Assembly (NCBI RefSeq): GCF_028583425.1
Contig: NC_072796.1
Span: forward strand, 88,315,964 to 88,379,963
DNA: 64,000 nucleotides
Source: Eublepharis macularius
Lineage: Eukaryota > Chordata > Lepidosauria > Squamata > Eublepharidae
Direction of reading: 5' to 3'
Made by a program: the position numbers and the translations under genes. Under the pieces are notes generated by a model that was given only the letters and a program-made list of their open reading frames with translations, had not been told where the DNA came from and searched no databases. Below, in pieces: positions 34,092 through 49,000 of this stretch. Numbering within the stretch: the stretch's first letter is position 1; each line of letters opens with the position of its first letter.

Positions 34092-37000
34092 CTACGGAAG
34101 CATTAGATGTACATTAGAAGGTTATTCATGGAACTTACTTAATCATCTCCCTAAGCTAAAATGAAGCTAGTTATCCTAGCTGAATTGTTAGAATGTTACC
34201 TCAGAATACAGAACATAGTGAAGGCCATCTTGAAACTACTGGTTGGAGAGATTTATTATTTATTATTTGAATATCAAGGAAAAGATACTGTAGTATAGTA
34301 TTTTCATGCTCTGTAATATATTTACTTACGATATACTGTCTGAGGTTATTCCAAAATACTATTTTATATACCTCAGTTCCCTTTAAAATTCTCCAAAGCA
34401 ATTTATAACAATGATACAATGAGTAGGCTCCTATAAACTTTCTGTTGGTTGAACATAATCTTTTTCCATCTTTTTCTTCGTCTGAAAGTAGAGATGGGCA
34501 CGAACAGCAATATGAACTAAAAAAACCCATAAACAGCCCAATCTGCTGTTCACGAACAAGCTGTTTGTGAGGCCCCATTCCAATTGAACAGGTGGTCATT
34601 GCAAGCCTCTTCGTTGCTGTTTGTCAAGCCAGACAATCTGGCACCTGCAATCAGTTCCCATGGCAACTCAGTCAGGGATTGTCTGAACTCTCTCTGAACT
34701 CCTGCTGTTGCCCTGGAAACCCCAATCTAAGCCCAATTTAGCTTGATAGGCAGGTCTTCCTTCCAAGTGTGGACTGGAGCTCCAAATTTGTTACAAGAGG
34801 AAAAGACCAGGGGGGAGGGGGCTCCCAGCTCTGGCTTTCAGGGAGAGACAGCTGCTGTTAGAGAGACAGGGTGAGTGCATTGGAGCTTGAATTTTCTTTG
34901 TGTGTGGTGGGATAGGGATCTACCCCTTCAGGTTCCAGCGCTGCTGCCAGGCTCTGGGGCCAAGCTATTATTTATTATTGGTACATATCCTGCTGCCTGC
35001 TCAGGTAGGATTTCTGGGAGTGGTGCAGTAGGGATCTTGATGGCTGGAGGAGAGTCTGCTGGCCCCCACGAACAATGAACAACGAACATGTTTGTGAACA
35101 GGATCATGTTCGTCAATGTTCGTGGATAGCAACGAACAATGAACACCATGTTCGTTGGGGTTTTTTCTGTTCGTTCCCATGTCTGTCTGAAAGCCTACGC
35201 TTTGAGATCTGGCAACCAGCAAAGGTTAAATAAATCACAGAAGGCCTCAGTGAAAAGGAAGCATCTGGAAAGATTGCAGATGCAAGAGAGGCAAACAGAC
35301 AGGTGGTAGAGTCTATTCCAATAGTGGCTCCGTTCAGACTTTATTGCAATTGTCTGGATGCAGGACACTCCACTGCACCAGGATCCGAAGCCGATTTATT
35401 AATCAAAGTTCATACTAACTGTGGTTTCATGGAATCTCTGAATGCAGAAATGATCTCTTAAACTTGACTTGTTCTCTGGTGATGCCCCGCAAGGCTTACA
35501 CAATCGGCATTAGACAAGGATTTGTGTGATTGTCTACAAGCTAAATTCTGGTTTCAGAAAATAAAATAAACTATAGCTTTCTCATGATGTTTGAACTAGC
35601 ATAGTAAATGCAATAAAAACCATATAAACAAACTAACACACAATATCCTATCCTTAGTGACCAGCAGTCCTTCCATATGAAGGTGGTTTTCTAACACAGA
35701 AGACAAGATCATAAGCTAAGAACCTACATTAGATTTGAATAGAAACATAAGTACAGAAATCTTATTCTATTGATCTGGCAAATTTATTATGTTGTTGCTT
35801 TCAGTTCCTTCATAATGCTAATGCTTAGAGGTACAATACTGTTACAAACAGAATCACAACTATGCAAGTAGGACACACAAAGGTTGCAATGCAACTTTAA
35901 GAGAAATATGACAAACCTTGAACATTAACACTTGCTTCAGTCTATTATTCTCTTCAACTGTTTTTTTACAGGCATCATTGGCATCTTGTAGCATTTCATT
36001 TAGTTTTTGCATTTTCAACTTCAGCAATTTGATTAACTGCAAACAAGATTATTTTCCTGTTAAAACATTGTAAGCACCAAGGATAAATGGTTGTAAAACA
36101 ACTCTCTTAAGAGGAGTTTGGAGATATGAAAGTGTATTAACTATTATTTATAATATTTTAGCTAATGAAGTTATATCAAGTCTGACCGGCAGGAGCAATG
36201 AAGCTTTCAGACCATTCTTTAACTATTTATTACCACCCAATAAGCTTTTTGCCCAAACCCAGTAATTTGAAGAGTGAATTCTACTACATTATATCCCACT
36301 GAGGTCCCTCCCCAAACCCTGCCCAGTCCCCAGCCCCAAACTCCGGGAATTTCCCAACCCTGAGTTGGCTACTCTACCTGTGAGGTATGTTAGGCTGAGC
36401 ATGTGAATGACCCAAAGTCACTCAACAAGCTTCCACAGCAGAATGGGGATTCATACCTGGTTCTCCCAGACCACAGTCTGACACTGTACCCATTACACCA
36501 TACTGGTAGATCTTAAAGTCATAGGGTATGTAACCTGAAGGGCTACAATCCACTACATATTTACAGCTAATTGTATGTGAAACTTCATATAGTCCAGTTC
36601 TACCTTCTATTTGGTTACTTTGTTTAGCAGCAACAGATATAGGGGTGTAATGGCAGGGTATTAACTGTACAAGGAACAGTAACTTGTGTACTTGCACAGA
36701 GCTGCCTCTGGGAGTCCCCTGAACCCCTGGGACAGTATTTGGGAGGAAGCTGTCAGGGGGTATAGTCTCCCCCCCAAAAAAAAAATTAGTACTCACAGTT
36801 CATTAGATACAATCCACAAAGTCCAAGTGACTGGTAGCAATAACAAGGGAAGTTACCTCATCTCTCTCTTCACACTGCCTTGACAAAGCATCTGAAGTTC
36901 TCTGAATTATCATCTTGTATTTAACATCTGTGTGTAATGAAAAATGTTATGAATATTTGTACCACATACTGAAGAATAGTACAGCTCAGAAATGTAAAAC

Positions 37001-40000
37001 AATTTCTTACCTCGATTAGTTTCTCCTTCTGTAATGTCTGAATTAGGATTTTCCAAAGCGAAGGCACTGGGCTCTCCAAACTTTAGCTTCAACTGCTGTA
37101 TTTTTATCTCTCGATCCTTGAACAATGAGATATATTTTGAGGTTATTATCATCAAAGAATATTGAAAAATGTACGAAGAGATTTTCAGTCTCTTACTGTG
37201 CCAGGAAAAACCTGTAAAAATTATGTTAATCACATGACCAATAGTCCAATTGTCTTTAACCTTATAATCTCCTTAATGAAAATAAAGCATTGTGAAAAGT
37301 GTTTTAATTTTGTGCCACATGCCTATCCCAAATAGGACTTTTGGTTATTAAATGTTTTAAAAACTTTTTCACATCTCTATAGAGTTCTCTCAGTACAATC
37401 CATTAATGCTGCTGGGCAAAGTACTTACTCTCACGTGACATCAGTTACAGTATTCTTGCAGCACAAGCATTTCAAATACAGGAATATATTCAAAACAGCC
37501 AAGATAAACAACCTGAAAAAAAATCTTACAGCTTTTATCTCTCACCATTACTTTTAAATAGAATTCCTGGATACAATTTTAAATAAGTGCAAATTGAGCT
37601 AAGTCAGGATAAATAGTTTTCTGGGAAGACATACCTCAACTTTTGCTTGTTCAGCTATGAACTCTTCAACTGGAACATAGTGCTCTTCAATTTGCTCCAT
37701 TGCACACATATATGCATGTTTCTTTATAGCCTCCTTGTACATTTCAAATTTACTCTCCAGTTTCTCTTCATAGCTTTCTTTCATCTCTTCCAGACGTTTA
37801 CTGGATAGGGTAGCATTAAGACTTACAGAACACTTTTAAGGACTTAGTTACTATTAACCCTCAAATAGGCTGCAATTTTACATTAAGAATAAAATTACAT
37901 GAGCCATGGAGATTGGATCCCCACATTTTTTTTTAAATAAAATTTTATTGGTGAGTGGAAAAACAAAAGAAAATTTTCCAAATTTAACACATATAATCCC
38001 ATTTTTTCCCCTTACTCTGTCCCCCACCCTTTTCCTCCCCCCTCCCTATTGACTTCCAATAGCTTTCCAACCCTTAACCCTTCTTATTACTTAAATCTAT
38101 TTCATTTATATTTTCCTACCAACTTTGAATCATAATATCTCTTACTCTAAGCACATTCTTATTCTTTTACATAAACTCTATCAAACATACTATCAATATA
38201 GTATATCTCATATCAATATAACATAACAATATAGTATAATATATAGCAGGGATCGCACTATCTCTTACTTTAAACTTATTCTATTTCTTTTCTTTTAAGC
38301 ATATACTCCATCAAATACACTATCAATATAGTATATATTATAGTAATATATTATATATATATTGTATGCTATGCCACCAATGTAGCACAGCACACAACAC
38401 CATATAGCACAACCACATAATATGTTATAATATAGAGTCTGATCCACTAACCCGTTATTTTATGTTATATATCATATATAGTATACCTCATTGAGATATC
38501 TGTTTACCCCTTCTCATTATCCCATATATTCAATGTAAAATTCCCTTAAATATTATATTAGCTTAGATTATAATTACATTCCCCCTAAATGGTAAGATCC
38601 CTTCTCTCTTCTCATTGCAACATTGTTCTTTAAAAATTTTCAAACTGCCACAGTTCTCCTTTTACATCCCACTTTTTTTCCAAAAATTGTTTCAATTTCC
38701 CCCAATCAACAATATATTGTCCTAGGTCAAGATCTTTAAGTTTCCTTGTCATTTTGTCCATTTCTGCCATGTACAGCAATTTGTAAATCCAGTCTTCTAC
38801 AGTTGGTATTTCTTGTGTCTTCCATTTCTGCGCATACAAAAGTCTTGCCGCTGCTGTCATATAAAATAACAATGTTCTATACTGCATTGGAACTGCCTCC
38901 ATTCCCAAGCAGTAGCAACAATTCTGGGTTCTTATTTATTTGTATTTGTAAAATCTCATTTATTGCTTCAATTATTTCTCCCCAGTACTGTTTAGCTACT
39001 TCACATGTCCACCACATATGATATAATGATCCTTCATGCTTTTTACATTTCCAGCATTTGTCTGACATGTTAGTATTTCCTAGCGCAATTTTCTTTGGTG
39101 TTAAATACCATCTGTAAATCATTTTATACACATTCTCTTTAATGTTCGTACAAGTTGAAATCTTCACTGTATTTTTCCATAGGTACTCCCATGCCTCCAT
39201 TGTTATTTCTTTATGAAAGTTTATTGCCCACTTCACCATCTGGACTTTTACTGTTTCGTCCACCGTAAACCATTTTAAAAGTAATTTGTAAATCTTGGAT
39301 ATTTCTTTCTTGCCTTCTTGTAGTATCACTTCCTCTAACTCCGAATTTTCCAATCTTATTCCTCCTCTCTGGCAGTCCGCATTATAAAGGTCTCTGATCT
39401 GTCTGTACTGGAACCATCCATAACAAGGAGACAATTCTTCTTCTGTCTTTATTCTCAGCTTTGAATATTGTATTTGTGTAATCTCCTTGTAAGTTAGACA
39501 TTGCTGTTCGTTATCAACAGTTCTCGGATCTATTACTTCATACGGAACCACCCATGAAGGAATTCCATCTTCCATATACAACTTGTATTTCTTCCAGACC
39601 GTGAAGAGGCTTCTCCGAATATAGTGATGCAAAAACATAGAGTCCGCTTTTACTTTGTCATACCACATGTATGCATGCCATCCAAATATTTTTTATGTCC
39701 CTCCAGGGCCAGCAACTTACGGTTTTTTAACATTATCCAGTCTTTCAACCATACAAGACATACTGCCTCATGATACAGTCTTACGTTGGGCAGTTGCAAG
39801 CCACCTCTTTCCTTCGCATCTTGTAAAACCTTCATTTTCACTCGTGGTTTCTTGCCTGCCCACACAAAATCTGAGATTTTCCTTTGCCATTTATCAAATT
39901 GTTTGGAGTCTCGGATAATTGGTATAGTTTGCAACAAGAACATCACACGTGGTAAGATGTTCATTTTTACTGCTGCAATTCTTCCCAGCCATGATAAATT

Positions 40001-43000
40001 CAGTTTGTTCCATTTTATTAAGTCTCTCCCTATTTGTATCCACAGTTTCTCATAATTATTTTTGAACAAATCTATATTTTTCACAGTCAGTTCAATGCCA
40101 AGATATTTATTAGTCACCTCACAGTCTGTTATCTCCGTTAGCTCTTGCTGCTTCTGTTTAGTCATATTCTTACATAAAATCTTTGACTTCTTTTTGTTCA
40201 CGTAAAATCCAGCCAAATCTCCAAACTCTTTTATTTTCTCTATTACCTTTGGCATATTTTCAATTGGATCCTCTACTATTAACATTATGTCATCCGCAAA
40301 AGCTCTGACCTTGTAAGAAAACTCTTTTATTTTCATACCTCGGATTGTGTCATCTTCACGTATTTGAATCATCAATATTTCCAAAATCAAAATAAACAAC
40401 AATGGAGACAATGGGCATCCCTGTCTAGTTCCTTTGCTGATTTTCAATTTTTTTGTCAAATCCTCATTCACTATGATTGCTGCACTCTGGTCTCTATAAA
40501 TTTCCTTGACCGCTTGTATGAACTTTTCTCCCATTTGCAGCTTTTCCATGGTAGCAAACATAAAGTCCCAGTTCAGATTGTCAAATGCTTTTTCCGCGTC
40601 TACGAAGAAAAAACCAACCTCTCTGTCACAGTGCTTGTCATAGTATTCAATAGCGTTTATTACTGTCCTCAAATTGTCTTTAATTTGTCTGTTAGGTAGA
40701 AATCCCACCTGTTTTTCAGCAATGAATTCCGACATCCATCCTTTCAACCTCTCTGCCAACACCTCTGCAAATATTTTATAGTCATTATTCAACAACGAAA
40801 TTGGTCTGTAATTTTTAACATTGGTCAAATCTTGACCTTCCTTCGGAATCAGCGATATACTGGCTTCGTTCCATGAATCAGGAATCCTTTGATCTTGCAT
40901 CACTCCATTCATTGCCTCTTTCAGAAAGGGCGCCAGTTCGTTAGCCATCACTTTATAAAACTTTGCCATTAGTCCATCTGGTCCTGGCGCCTGGTCCTGG
41001 TCCTGGCGCCTTTCCTATTTTCGTTGATTGTATAGCTTCCTTTATTTCATCTTCCGTCACTTCCTTATTTAATTTCTCTTTCCATTTTTCAGGAATTGTC
41101 GGAATTTTCATCTTCTCTAGGTATTCCACTATTGAATCTTTGCTCACTTCTTTTTTTTGGTACAATTTTGCATAAAACTTAAAAAAGGCTCTACTAATAG
41201 CCGCTTGGTCCATAAGCACATTATGTGGTGATCCCCACATATTTTTTAATGTGTAAAAGCAGCTACAGAAGAGGCAACTTTATGCCAGGGCCAGGAAAAC
41301 AAGGAGCTTAAATAAAATAAAGGTTAGAATATGTATACCTCCTGCCTTTTCTCTTGGCTCAAGGTGACTATAGCTCTTGGGACATTTTAAGGCCTTAAAA
41401 GGTAAGGACCAAATGTTTGAAATCTACCCCTCAACCCTGGCCACCACATTTTAGACCTACTGAAGTTTCCATACAATATTCAAAAGACATGCCCCCATGA
41501 AGCACATTATAGTAATCTAACCTGGATATTTCTAAACAGCCTAACACTTTGAAATAATTTGAACTTACATAAAAAATAAAGATCATGCAAGACTAATAGG
41601 CTACCAACATAACATCTAGTTTCCAGTATGGTATTGATTCAATATCAAATCTTCATTTTAGAACTAATGATTCGTCATCCTAACAACACACCTACTCAAT
41701 GCACATATGCAATACTTTGTTCTTTGCCATTACAAGATCTTACAACATACCGCCAGGATTCTTCAGTTTCCAACAGTTGTTGAAACATTGCTTCTGCCAT
41801 TTCTTTCCGTATCTGCACTTCAAGAAGCAGCTTGCTTTGTCTTTCTGAAATCAGTTTCTCCTTTAGGAGCTCAGTAGTTTTCAAGAGATCCTGCGATATA
41901 TTGTTGTGATATTATCAGGAATCAGAAGAATCAAGTATCTCTAGATTCAAGTTTTATCATAAACTGTTATCCTGTTCAGTTGAGGTAAGACTGTTCAACC
42001 TGGCTCCTCCCTGTTTTCCTGGAACAGTAAGCTGATCAGCGGTCCTGATTGGGGAGGGAAGAGCATAGAGCCAGCGACCAACCATCCAACTGTCAGCAGT
42101 GATCCTGAGAAAACTGAATGGGAACAACCAGTCTTAATGAGAATTATAATTTGGGTAGGCATTCCTGTGTCAGGGGAGATGGAACATTCCCAAGTACTGT
42201 TCTGGGTAAGATGCCTTGGGGATCCTTATGGATTGAAAGGAGGGATGATAGAATGAATAAATAAATATTTATAACATAGAAAGGAATGTTAGCCAGCTGT
42301 AGTACATGCCCTTCACTGTAACTTAGTGTGTAGTTTTGTAAGAACCTGTGACAATTCTCTTATACAACTAGGAAAATGTTTAGGATGTCAAACTTGCCAA
42401 GGGATTGGGGCAAGTAACACTACCAAAACCTCCAATCAATATATATTGATTTAAAACCCTATTATAAATGTGTTTATATTGTTACACAAGTTGCATTTGG
42501 AGTGTATTCCCTACCCCAAATCAAACTCCAATATATCAGAGCAAAACAAAGTGTCCCACAACACAAAAAGTCTAGTTTTGTTGGCGAATATCAGTTTGTT
42601 TCACAGCTTTCAGACTTGGTTTCAAATACCAACCTTGATATACACCTCAGCACGAGAGAATTTTGCCCCCTCCATGCTTGAATATTCAATAACATTCCAC
42701 AGAACTATTGTGAGTTATCAGGCCATACTTCTGTGAAATGAAAATGTATCTTTCCAAAGCTCTTCATACTGCTAAAAAAAACTTCTCTCAAATGAACCCA
42801 ATCAAATTGCCTGAGGGAAAATGTCTCAATCATAATTCAATTGATTTTTCTGAGGTTCTTTTATACCCCAAGTGCTTTTTTAAAAACAGCAAAAAACCAA
42901 GTAGTAAATAGGTGTACTTTCAGGAACCAATCCATCACGAAGTGAGAAAGAATGTTATCCTAGAATGATGGTAAACAACTTTAATGCTCAATCCCATTAA

Positions 43001-46000
43001 TCATATCTAAAATTGAAACTGATGTGCAAATTATTTCAGTAGGACCAATGACTTACAGCTTAGTTTTAGGTCTGTTTACAACTAGGTAAATATACAGGGG
43101 ATTACAGCTTTATTTGTCAGAGAATCAAGTCCTCAAATCAACCTAGTCATAACACTTCTTAAATCAATACACCAGCACATGGGATAGCTCATACCAACTG
43201 CTGCAAGCATGCAACATACATCAGCATTGCAATGTGAAAGCACAAGCATTTAGGATCAGAGTTCCAGTGAGAACCCTCTCAACCAGTGAGACTCTTCTCC
43301 TTCGACAGAAAGTGCAGTTTCTGAGGTCTTCATAAAATCAACTAATTGTATTTATAAATACAAACAAATATTATTCACTCAGAATCAAAGAAAGAAGAAA
43401 TCAGTGGGCACATCCGGTAGCTGTAGCTGGGTTAACAGAAAAATTCAGAAAATGTATTAAAAACAACATGGCAAGCAACACATTAACAGTAAAGGGAACA
43501 CAGCTGTAGATATGGAAGACCTCCTTTAAAGGGTATTAATGAGAATGTCCAATTCTCAACCTAGCCAAGCCAAACCAAGTTCCTGCCTACAGTACTTGAA
43601 GAAGGCATCTGGCCAACATCTGTGTACTGGGTCAAGCATACCAGCGTAACAATCTGCTTGTAACAACCTCGAGATTTGTCACACTTAAACCACTGCCTTT
43701 ATGAGCAATGTAGACTTATCGGGGAAAAAAAATCACACAGGCAAGTAAAAACAACATGTACGCTTTGGGACAGTTTTAAATTACCTCATGTGTCATAATG
43801 CTAATATCTATTTCTTCTTCAGAGGAAGAGGATGATATATTAGTATCATCTGGAAGTTCCTCAGCAGATATGTCATCAAACTGCACTGTGGGCTTACCTT
43901 CCCTCCCACTGTTTTGTGGGTTGAAATAATCAAAGATTTTAGGTTGAAATGTTTGAATAATCTGAAAAAAACAGAAGAGGCACAAATGAGGATAAATATG
44001 CAGCTTCTCTACATATTTTAGTTTGGGGTTATTTGCCTTAGAAATCTACTTAAGAAGTTGGGGATACACACTTGCAGCCCAATCATATATCTGTTTATTT
44101 ACAAGCTAATTCCTGTTGATAGCTAGGCTGGAGTTAAACTGGATGTGATGGACAGACTTAAGTCCATCCTCTTTGACCTGTTCTGCCAGACCCCCTTTAA
44201 CCTTGCTGGTGTGGTAGACAGCCAAACAGCTTTTACTATGGAGAAAAGAAAATCAGTGAGCCATTATGATGTAGTGGTTCAGACACCCAGATTTGAGAAA
44301 CACCAGATTTGAGTCCCCTCTCTGCCATGGAAGCTCACTGGGTGACCTTGGGCCAGTCACACATTCTCAGCCTTACTTACCTCACAGGGCTGTTGCAAAG
44401 ATTAAATGGAACATAGGAGAATGTTGTTCTAAAGCCACTAGATACTTATTTGGAAGAAAAGCAGGGTATAAGCATCTATATAAATGAAATTGTACTCACT
44501 TGCTTTGCTACAGCAGAAAACTTCATTACGTGCAGGGTCTCATCATATGTAGAGGCACATTGGTTAATGTTAACTATCATACAAGCTTTGCCTTTACCAC
44601 AGAAGAATGGTTGAAATAAGCGGGTTAGCTTACTCTCTCTGAAGGGAATATATGCCTGCCTTAACCTTGAAGAGAAAATGGTATGAACATTAATGCCAAG
44701 ATACAATAGTAAGGCCAGGTGTGTATACAGTCATATATGATATTTGTTCTTCACCTATAGAAGACACAAGAAGTCTTGTTGATGCAGCTCAACTGTCAAG
44801 AAGAATCACAGTATTTGAAATGAACAACTACAAAAAGGACTGAGATAAGGGTCGCTAAATAATTAAAATATATTCTTATCCAATTAGAAGTGGGTTATTG
44901 ATGTAAAACTTGATCTAACATGCAATACATCCAATTCAATCCTCAGTTACTAGAAAGTAACTAATAAATAATGTAACAAAGTAATTATAACTCATACGCA
45001 ATCAAATATACTTGATGTTGGGTCCAAACATTCCAAATATGTACAACAACTTTCTTTTAATCTTCCTTCTTTCTGAAGAGCTTCTGGGTTAAACCTCATT
45101 TTGGAGTCTTCGTCAGAGGAAGGAGTAAATACAATCATACATATTTCTATAGAGTCATTAAAATTAATAGTCAAAATGATTCTTTGATAACATATCATAG
45201 AAGAGTAGTACAAACACAAAGAAGGTAAGCCAGACCAAACAACACTTACCAAACAATATAAGCAGGAAAAAATAACTGAATCATTGCACAGAAGGCACCA
45301 ATCAACACTTCCTCCAAAGACAAAACTTCAAATATTAATTCCCGCTGGTAAAGCCCTCTTAACAATAGCGCTATCTGGTAGGTTTATGAAGACATAGGTC
45401 TAAACCTCTAACAGCTGTATGCAGAATTACAATATCACCTTAAAAGCACACAGTTTAATGAGTTGCAGTAATAATTTCTCTATTCTACAGAAAGCAAGAC
45501 AATTCTAAATTAAGATTTAATGCATGTGGTGTGTAGGTCTTTAGTCTGTATATACAGATATACTGTATATCTCAGTGCTTTTGTAGTTGTTGTTGATGCA
45601 GCTATCATTAAACTTAGTTGCAATTAAATAATTTTTCATCTTCTTCCCTTCTGTCCACACACCGGGAATGGGAAACCTGCAACTATCTTAGAGCTTAGTT
45701 TCTTCTCAGACCAAGCAAGCAGGAATGGGAATGATGGATTAAGTCAGGAAAGCAGCCTGCTGAACTGACAATAATCACGTCTGCTTGCCAAATGTCGAAT
45801 CTGTTCATTTAAAATATTTTAGACTCTGTTTTTTCCATAAATGTGTTAGAGTCAGCTAACAATAAAATTGCAACTGAATAAATATATAACAGCATAAGAA
45901 CTATGATCTTTTTTATTTGTCATCATAAAAAACAGAAAGTTACTTAAAATATTTGTATGCACTTTTCCACCCAAGGCAGCAAACATTTGAATATTAAAAA

Positions 46001-49000
46001 GAACATTTAATATTAAAAAATCAATAAACACACACACACAACACCATGGAGGGGGACCAATAACAGTTACAGCGGGAAATATGCCAAACAAAACATGCAG
46101 TTGCTGGTGGGTGCTGAGAGATAAATTAATCCCCCTGGGAAGGGAGTACCAAAGTTTTGGCACCACAACCTAGGAGGCCCTTTCTTGGGTTGTCATCTGT
46201 CTAGCCACAGATGATGATGATAACAACAACATTCAATTTCACGACCTGATTACGGCGGAAGCTGGGTAGCTGGCTCAAGGTTGACTCAGCCTTCCATCCT
46301 TCTGAGGTCGGTAAAATGAGTACCCAGTTTCCTGGGAGTAAAGTGTAGATCACTGGGGAAGGCAATGGCAAACCACCCCGTAAAAAGTCTGCCAAGAAAA
46401 CGTTGTGATGTGACGTCCCCCCGTGGGTCAGTAGTGACTCGGTGCTTGCACAGGGGACTACCTTTACCTTTTTTTATAGAAGCATTTACAAAGTGTGTTA
46501 TTATTATCCTCACAACAATCACCCTGTGAGGTGGATGGGACTGAGAAAGATCTGAGAAACTGTGATTGAGCCAGAGTCACCCAGCTGGCTTTAAGCAGAA
46601 GAGTGGGGAATCAAACCCAGTCCTCCAGATTAAAGTCCTGCCACTCTAAACCATTACACCAAACTGGAGCTGAGCTGGTGTAGATGGAACACGACTGGAC
46701 TAATAGGGTCCTTATTGCCCACTCCAAATAGCACTTTAACTGCAGCATTCTGCACCAACTGCAGTCTCCAGACAATCTTCAAGGGCAGCCCCATGCAGAG
46801 TTCATGCAGTAATCTAATGTAAATGTGACCAGGGCATACATTATAGTGGCAAGATCATTCTTGCCCAAGAATGGCCACAGCTGGCTTACCAGTAGAAACT
46901 GGTAAAAGGCACCCCTGACTATAGTTGCCACCTGCTTATACAACAGGAGGTCTGGGTCCAGGAGCATCCCCAGGCTATGAACCCTCTCCTTTACAGGGAG
47001 TGCAACCCAATCCAGAAGAGGAGATGGTCCAGTTCCGGGTTCAGGCCTTCTCCCCGTCACCAGTTCCCCTTTGTTTTGTAGGAATTAAAAAACCCTTATC
47101 ATAAAAGACAAATTACTTAAAAGCTTGGACTTTAATGAAGCTGAACTGTTCTTTATTATATTTGTTAATTAAATGGATTACATAGTCCCTAGAAGTTTCC
47201 ACAGCATTTTTACCCACAGGAAACTCAACTTGTAGCACTGTGCTAGACTTCCCACAACTTGGGGATGTGGCAAGCATGGCACTGGGTTCCAAAATTTGAT
47301 TTTTCACACTTACTTAGGATTTTGATTTTGTTTCAGAGCTGCAATGCATTTTCCAAGGATAAGAAGAGAATTATTAATATTGCCTGCTTCTTTCAGCCTG
47401 TCTCCAAAGCTTTGCGTTTTATTGCAACGTTCTGATCCAGCTAGGTCACACAGAGAGAGTCTAAACAAATAAATACCTGAAGTTAAAACTTGCTGCATTG
47501 CTTTAGATAGGTTGGTACAAGTGAGATCCAGTGTTATATAACACATGCTGCAGAATAACAACTTTCAGTTTGCTGGAAGTCAAAGTGATCTTCCACTAAA
47601 CATTGCCCTGAACAGAAAAGCAAAGAGACAGATATACAGCTCAGAGATGTCCCATTGTTTGGTTCTGAGTTTTCCTATTAACCCTTAGGTGGCAAGCAAC
47701 TCTACAAATACACCAAAGGGCAGAATGGTTTAAGTACTGTAAAATCAATTAGTCTTTGTGGCATTTGCCAAAGTATATTCTCAAAGTAAATACTTTTGTC
47801 CTCTCAGTTCTTAGGATATCAACAAAATCATGAGAAAACCAAAGTAAAGCATTGCTTCATAAGGATTCAGCCAATTTTGACTGCTTGTGCCCAGGAAAAG
47901 TGTTCTAAGGTAAGGAAAACAAACAAATGAACTCACTTGCCTAGGTAGTGAGGTCAGATTGACCTGAAGAAGGGGGAGGAAGTAACTAAAATTTTGTTCT
48001 GTCTTCTACAACACCTCCCTCCATATAGGGAGGGCAGGAAGGGTTACATCAGAGCTTAGTTCTTGTGGCCCCTTATTCCGAAATCTATTTGACTACCACA
48101 TCAGATTAATAAAGTACACTTTTATTTTTACAATAGATTAAGACCACTAATATGCTTTCTGAGAAATACAAATTCTAGTACAGTTTAGCAGAAGAGAGAA
48201 AACACTTACTCAGACACTCCAAGAACACGTGGCACAGTCTCATCACTCAAGTTGATTAGTCTGATAGAAAAGATGCTGTGACTAGAAAAGTACAGAAACA
48301 TGCTTGGTTTCATATTTAAAAGTTATTCCATTTACTCAAAACATCCATCTAATATTTTCCCAATAGGATGTACGTACTACACGTGATGAGTCAGGTCCTG
48401 GACCAGACTCAGTCAAACATTCATGAGGGACCAATCTAAACTTTTCAGTCACTCTGTGTGGCTCCAAACACTGCAAGGAAAAAGGCAAGGCCCTGTGTGC
48501 CTCTTCTTTGGGCTTGTAAGATTAGGAGGACAATTACACTGTCTCTTACTCATGTTTCAGATGGGGATAATCAAAGAGTTAGAAAGGTCTAGAATCTGTA
48601 TATCCTTGCTCTCTACTATCCTGCCACTATCCTTTGATGTGTAAATTGATGTGTAGATTGTATAAATAAATAAATATTCTCAGGGACTTCCTCCTTCTTG
48701 CACCACATCTTCCTCTCATGGTCTCTCCCCTTCTTCATTTTGACACAATGGATGCAGAACATGCCATCCTGCCATCCACCGGCATCTTTAGACTAGACAG
48801 CTAGAAAGAATCCTGTCTCTTCCCTTTCCTATCCTATATGGAGTTCCAACAATAAATGAACTTATATTTCTTTTCTAAAGTTTAACTAAGGCTCTGACGT
48901 TTCTTTCCATTCTGCCCCACAGGCACATACAAATATGCTTCTCTGCAGACTATGCAACTCTAACAGGGCTCCTGCTACCCTGAGCATGTAGAACTCAAGG

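Noticed and set aside
44255-44485. tRNA gene
   Set aside because: The A- and B-box-like parts are followed by a SINE body, and the cloverleaf is not complete.
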